DNA of 64,000 nucleotides from Loxodes magnus (taxonomy: Eukaryota > Ciliophora > Karyorelictea > Loxodida > Loxodidae), in NCBI GenBank assembly GCA_946699065.1, contig CAMPDV010000151.1, positions 310,001 through 374,000 on the forward strand. The letters are read 5' to 3'. Under the pieces are notes generated by a model that saw nothing but the letters and a program-made list of their open reading frames with translations, searched no databases and was not told the DNA's origin. The translations under genes were made by a program, and so were the position numbers. This document shows, in pieces, positions 58,258 to 64,000 of the stretch. Numbering within the stretch: position 1 is the stretch's first letter; each line of letters starts with the position of its first letter.

Positions 58258-58925
58258 GGTATAAGTATCAACTTCAAATCTGTTTAGATTTTGTCTATCA
58301 TAATTCTTGGTGATTTTTAGGTTGCTATTTCTGATCTTTTCCGATATGTCAAATCCCAGTCACTTTTTATTGAATTCGTTAACCGCCTATTAGATATAAG
58401 GAGCTTCATTCTTTAGTTTTAGTATTTTTTTCTATACGTTTACCTTCTTAATTACAATAAATTCTGAAAATATTTTCCCATTAGTTTTTTATTATTTTCT
58501 TTTATTTTTATTAAAATTGGGAGCAGCTTCTTACTTTGTGCCCTGGCCGCTCGCAGTACCAGCATCTCTTTATTTTCCAATATGGAATATAAACTGTTGG
58601 AGCTTGCGGTTCGATATCCATTGGATCATTCATCAAAATTTTTTAGAGGAATATGCTTTCAGAAAACTCTGCGAATTGGTTAAATTTTTCTATTCTGATA
58701 TTTCCTGATTGTTTATTTTCAATTTTTTTCACTTGTGAGTTAGTCATCAGATATTCTATTTTTTCTTTCTAGTTCTTATACTATTCTTAGGAGTTTAAAA
58801 TTTTCTAATTGCATAACTTGAAGTTCTTAAAGTACCCTTTATTAATCATATTTTGACTAAGATGAATCCTTCTATGAAGAGACTTATTGCAAGAAATTTT
58901 CCTTTTTTTCTATTATCAAATTCTG
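58258..58925 (-). CDS. Zinc-knuckle/coiled-coil gene member C, copy 2, intact knuckle
   Basis: MNDPMDIEPQAPTVYIPYWK then RCWYCERPGHKVRSCSQF, a perfect CX2CX4HX4C knuckle at 58523-58564 on the minus strand. Compared with copy 1 it lacks 12 bases in the coiled coil (in frame) and has the bases that complete the knuckle. The coil-to-linker junction may still carry a frame step. Confidence 0.6.
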
Positions 58926-59227
58926 AGATGTTCATTGCTTTAAAAAATTTCTTATATCTACTTTTTTTTTATTTTTCTGGTCTAAGAAATCCTAAGCCAT
59001 TTCTTATATTCACCATTTTATAGTTTCTTAAAATTTTGTAATAAATAAAAAAAGCAAATTAATTAAATTAAAATTTTTAATCTTTATCGAAGCAAAAAAA
59101 TAGTTTTAGTAACTTTAGTTTCAATTAAATAAAACTAAAGTCATAAAAAGATTAAAAAACACTTTTAAATTCAAAATTTTTATTTTAAAATTTAAAGTAA
59201 ATATAATATAAAATAAAATGGCAGGAA

Positions 59228-60015
59228 TAAGAAAAAGCTTTCTAGATGCCAAGGAGTTAAAGAAACTAAGAGAGTCTGTGGGACTTATTAAGTAACTCCT
59301 CCGCACAAGCCTTAGAAACATGACCATGAAACTGGACTAACCTAAACTTAAATCCTGAAGAAATAGAAACTTAACCAAACCTAATCACCTTAAGAAATCA
59401 GATCTTTCATGGCACAAGAGGAAGATTGTTACCAAATTGACTACGAAGAATGGGACGTCCCTTATGACGTCAAAGAACTAAGTAAGCTAGTGGGAACTCT
59501 CAGGTTTGAGAATGCACAAATGTGGGAGAGACTTGAACAAGTCTCGCAAGAACCATTAGAGTTCCAAGAATATAAGGTGCTATCTATTACCTCAAGGAAG
59601 AGATCATCAAGCTGAAAGGATCCTAAGTAGAGTTTCCTAAAGTGACAGTTAATTTCCAACCTCAACTCCAACTTCAACCTTAGATTTAGCTGGAAAAGAT
59701 GGACGTGGAACCTATCGCAATACTCTTCTATCCTTGTTTTGAAAAAAACTAAAGAACAACAGCCAAGACAAAAACGAGTGCTCAAAAGATGCTACTACTT
59801 TAGTAGACGAATCACCTAATAAGACAAAATTTAGAGTTAAAAAATTTCAAAGCAAAAAATCAAGAGAATTATGTTAGAGACTAACCAAGATATATACTCG
59901 AATGGATAATTCTGCAGGGAAAAGATATTCAAGAAACTGGTAACTCCAAGAGGAACTTTGCTTTTAACAATAATTTAGACAGATCCCTCTCAGCTTTTTA
60001 GCATAAAATGAGAGG
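59228..60015 (+). CDS. Unrecognised coiled-coil protein with frame steps, copy 2
   Basis: No difference from 23873-24660 was noticed, including the candidate 20-nt intron (59577-59596). Confidence 0.5.
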
Positions 60016-60219
60016 TTAAATTTCATTAATTAATTGATTAAAGTAAAGATAAAAAATTAAAAATCCAATAAAAACTTTTTTTAAGTTAAATTTTATTAAA
60101 AAAATCAGAAAAATATTGAATTATGATGCAAACTTAAATATATTGTGCAAATAATAAAAATTTTTATTTTATTTTTAGTATAATTCCTTTTTTTTTTATT
60201 TTTTTTTTGTTAACTTGAA

Positions 60220-63200
60220 ATGTCATCTGAACTTAAAGAAAGTTTACTTAAGAAATAGAAAATTCAAAAAAATATTTTGTAAAATGAGATAAAATAACTT
60301 AAAGATAGAAAAGGAACTTTAAGCGAAAAAATAAAATAAATGGATTATGTTTTTATGGATAATAGTTAAATTGAAATCATAAAATAAAGAAAATTAACCT
60401 AGTAAAAGGTTACTAGAGTAACTTTTAGTCCAGATGGAAGCATACTCGCTAGCTGTTCATTAGATAATAATATAAAACTTTGAAATCTAAACAAAAATAC
60501 TGATATCACTCTCTAAGGACATTAAAGCAATGTTTATTGTGTTACTTTCAGTCCGGATGGAAACATACTCGCTAGCTGTTCGAATGATAATACTATCAAA
60601 CTTTGAAACCTTAATAGTAACACTGAAATCGTCACTCTCTAAGGACATTAAAGCTGCGTTAACTGTGTTTAATTCAGCCCCGATGGATCTTCACTTGCTA
60701 GTTGTTCGCATGATAAAACAATCAAAATTTGAAATCTTAACAGCAACACTGAAATCGTAACGATCTTAGGACATTAAGATGCTGTTATATATGTTGCTTT
60801 CAGTCCAGACGGATCTACACTCGCTAGTTGTTCATATGATAATACTATCAAAATTTGAAATCTTAAAAGCAACACTGAAATCGTAACTATTTAAGGACAT
60901 TAAGATGTTGTTTATAATGTTGCTTTCAGTCCTGATGGATCTACACTCGCTAGTTGTTCGTATGATAGAACTATCAAACTTTGAAATCTTAAAAGCTACA
61001 CTGAAATAGCAACTATATAAGGACACTCAAGCACTGTTAACTATATTACGTTTAGTCCAGATGGATCCATACTCGCTAGCTGTTCAGACGACTGAACTAT
61101 TAAACTTTGAAACCTTTAAGAAAACAATAAATGCGCCATTCTTAAAGGACATTAAGACTACGTTACATGTGTTAACTTCAGTCCCGATGGATCAACGCTT
61201 GCGAGCTGCTCATATGACAAAAGTATCAAATTTTGAAACCTTTGAAACAACATTGAAATTTTCACCCTATAAGGACATATAAACTCCGTTTACTATGTTA
61301 CATTTAGTCCAGATGGATCAACACTCGCTAGCTGTTCAGAAGACAAAACTATCAAACTTTGGAATCTTAATAACAACACTGAAATTGTCACTCTCTAAGG
61401 ACATTAAAGTTACGTTACATGTACTAATTTCAGTCCCGATGGATCTACTCTAGCTAGCTGTTCTTTAGATACAACAATAAAACTTTGAAATCTTAACAGC
61501 AACACTGAAATCGTCACTCTCTAAGGACATTAAGGTTACGTTATGTTTGTTACTTTCAGTCCCGATGGATCTAAACTTGCTAGCTGTTCCTCTGATACAG
61601 CAATAAAACTTTGAAATCTTTAAAATTACAGTGAAATTGTCACTCTAAAAGGACATTCAAATTGTGTAAACTGTGTTTCTTTCAATCCCAACGGAAGTAT
61701 TCTTGCTAGTTGTTCATAAGATAATACTATAAAACTTTGAAATCTGAACAACAACTCTGAAATTATTACTCTTTAAGGACATTAAAACAGCGTTATGTTT
61801 ACTACTTTCAGTCCCGATGGATTTACACTAGCTAGCTGTTCAGTAGATAAAACTATCAAGCTTTGAAATCTTAATAGCTACACTGAAATCATAACTATTA
61901 AAGGACATTAAAACGCAGTTAAAAGTGTTGCTTTCAGTCCAGATGGATCTACTCTAGCTAGCTGTTCAGTAGATAAAACAATCAAACTTTGAAACCTTTA
62001 AAACTACATTGAAATTGTAACTTTAAAAGGACACAAAGGTTACGTTATGTTTGCTAAATTCAGTCCGGATGGATCTACTCTCGCTAGCTGTTCAGAAGAC
62101 AAAACTATCAAACTTTGAAATATGAACAATAGTATTAAAAATATCACTCTATAATGTCATTAAAATTCCGTTAACAGTATAACGTTTAGTCCAAATGGAT
62201 CTACACTTGCCAGCTGTTCAACAGATAAAACTATCAAAATTTGAAATCTTAACAAAAGTACAGAACCTGTTGTTCTATAAGGACATTAAGACTCCATTAA
62301 CTATATTACGTTTAATCCAGATGGAACTACGCTCGCTAGCTGTTCACATGACAAAACTATCAAACTTTGGAATCTTAATAACAATAAAGAAATTGTTACT
62401 CTCTTAGGACATTAAAAATCAGTTTTCTGTGTTAGTTTCAGTCCCGATGGATCTACACTCGCTAGCAGTTCAAAAGATAAAACAATAAAACTTTGAAATC
62501 TTAACAGCAACACTGAAATCGTCACCCTCTAAGGACATTAAAGTTACGTTATACGTGTTTAATTTAGTTCCGATGGATCTACACTTGTGAGCTGTTCGGA
62601 AGACAAAACTATCAAACTTTGGAATCTTAACAGTAACACTGAAATCGTCACTCTCTATGGACATTAAAACAATGTTTATTGTGTTACTTTCAGTCCTGAT
62701 GGATCTACACTAGCTAGCTGTTCTTTTGATGCAACAATAAAGCTTTGAAATATTAACAACAACACTGAAATTGTCACCCTCTAAGGACATTAAAGCTACG
62801 TTATGTTTGTTACTTTCAGTCCCGATGGATCTACACTAGCTAGCTGTTCTTTTGATACAACAATAAAACTTTGAAATCTCAACAACAACACTGAAATCGC
62901 CACTCTCTAAGGACATTAAAGATACATTACATGTGTTGCTTTCAGTCCCGATGGATCCATACTCGCTAGTTCTTCATATGATAATACTATCAAACTTTGA
63001 AATCTTAAAAGCTACATTGAGACTGATAATTCTAGATAAGAAAAAATTTCATTAATATAAACCTTTTATAGCTCTTTTCTCGATTTTTTTAAAATTCCTT
63101 TGAAAAATATTTCAGTTTTTGATTATTGTAATGTTTGACAATGTGTTGTTTCTGGATAGTTTGAAAAAATTCTTCTTTGAAACTGCTAATTAACTTCATT

Positions 63201-64000
63201 TTGTTTCACTCCTCTTCATTTTGCATGCTTTTTTGGAAAGGTTGATGCTATTAAAAATGCTTTTAAACAATTTCCTGATATTTAATTAAGTTCAGATCTT
63301 TTTGGCCACTCTCCTTTATATTACTCTATTACAAGCTAACATTAAAGTACTACTGATTTCCTTTTAGATCATTTATCTTAACTTAAATCTGACGACTTTT
63401 TTTAATATAGAGCTTCATTTTTATCGCTTTAACTTGATTTTCCAGATATTATTAGAAATTCTTCAACATTTTTGAGTCCTTTTCTTAACACTTTACTTTA
63501 CTCTAATAAAAACCTTCGTGATTTTCTTTTCATTTAGTAAGATTAACGTATCAAATTTGATGAACGGTTTATCTAAAGCTTCTCTCTTTTTAGTAGATAT
63601 TTGCCTTTAACCACTTAATAAAAAATAATCTAGTAAAGTGAAAAATTAGTTGATAGCTAGTCCTAATAGTCGGATTTACTTAAACACCTTAAAATATCTA
63701 CATCTTTGTTCAAATTAGCTTCTGTGCCTGGCTCTACTACAAGCATAGATTTGGTATTCTCTTTTATAGTCTCATAAGATAAAGATCTATACAAGCATAA
63801 AATAATAAGAAGCTTTATTGATTTTAAATGAAATTAGTTATGATATTTAATCCTTTTCACTTCATGTTTGATATAACTTAATTTATTCCTTTTTGTTTTT
63901 TTGATAGTTAAACCCTTCTGATCTTTTTACTTTGACTTGATTTTATTAGTGTTAGTTAATCTTTTCTTGTTTATTTGGGAATTGCTTTATATTAAAATAG
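60220..64000 (+). CDS. WD40(x21)-ankyrin-channel protein, copy 2, cut by the window end
   Basis: ATG 60220. All 21 WD40 units, the ankyrin-like part and the first channel helices are present in one frame; the window ends at about residue 1260, in the second helix. Only isolated base changes separate it from 24865-28645, one of which turns a TAA (Gln) into AAA (Lys) in the linker after the propellers. Confidence 0.9.
60425..63020 (+). repeat. In-gene 126-bp WD40 array, copy 2
   Basis: Same 21 units and spacings as 25070-27665; unit order is unchanged, so no repeat gain or loss has happened since the two copies separated. Confidence 0.95.

Larger units (their letters stand above)
35213..64000. 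repeat. Copy 2 of the duplication, runs off the window
   Basis: Collinear with 1-28645 and still matching at the last base. Compared with copy 1 it has an extra segment of about 153 bp near 56554-56708, lacks 25 bp in the 45.35-kb hot spot, and has many one-base differences in A or T runs. In the ring-finger gene and the zinc-knuckle genes this copy keeps the reading frame where copy 1 loses it. Confidence 0.97.

Noticed and set aside
1-64000. CRISPR array or bacterial operon structure
   Set aside because: No regularly spaced direct repeats with unique spacers outside the WD40 arrays; no ribosome binding sites or bacterial gene order.

Overview
The window is eukaryotic, strongly AT-rich, and reads sensibly only with a ciliate-type code in which all three usual stops are sense codons. 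Within single genes TAA and TAG fall where CAA (Gln) is expected and TGA falls at the invariant Trp of WD40 repeats (L-TGA-N beside L-TGG-N). That set (TAA/TAG = Gln, TGA = Trp) is known from Condylostoma and, with TGA as the only stop, from karyorelicts such as Loxodes; the exact organism cannot be named from this window. Gene ends are therefore soft: the 3' ends below are first plausible TAA/TGA codons where composition falls off, not proven stops. Standard-code ORFs are mostly fragments or shadows.

Layout: positions 1-28645 are repeated at 35213-64000 (offset 35.2-35.4 kb). Neither edge of the duplication lies inside the window, which fits a tandem array with a period near 35.2 kb, or two long diverged copies. 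Only 28646-35212 is present once. The copies are mosaic: about 10.2-16.4 kb and 23.6-28.6 kb are almost identical, while 3.5-4.5 kb and 17-23.5 kb carry many substitutions and small indels. Where reading frames differ, copy 2 is often open and copy 1 shifted.

Order within a unit: remnant WD40 gene (-), two H/ACA-like RNAs (-), coiled-coil/zinc-knuckle genes on both strands, an unrecognised 521-residue gene (+), tRNA-derived SINE-like elements and other GC-richer structured elements, a RING/coiled-coil/pentapeptide/WD40 gene (-), a histidine-kinase ATPase remnant (+), two conserved unrecognised genes (14 and 16 kb), a further unrecognised gene (17.8 kb), a coiled-coil gene (23.9 kb), and the largest gene: 21 WD40 repeats joined to ankyrin-like repeats, a TRP-like six-helix channel and a C-terminal coiled coil. 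The unique part holds the end of that gene, a very AT-rich desert, a possible leucine-rich segment, a short gene at 33.2 kb and another zinc-knuckle gene.

Functionally the recognisable proteins are scaffold or signalling types (WD40, RING, channel), common as expanded families in ciliates. The zinc-knuckle/coiled-coil family resembles Gag or LINE ORF1 proteins in architecture, but no reverse transcriptase, integrase or DDE catalytic motif was recognised. No tRNA, rRNA, CRISPR array or telomere array was found.
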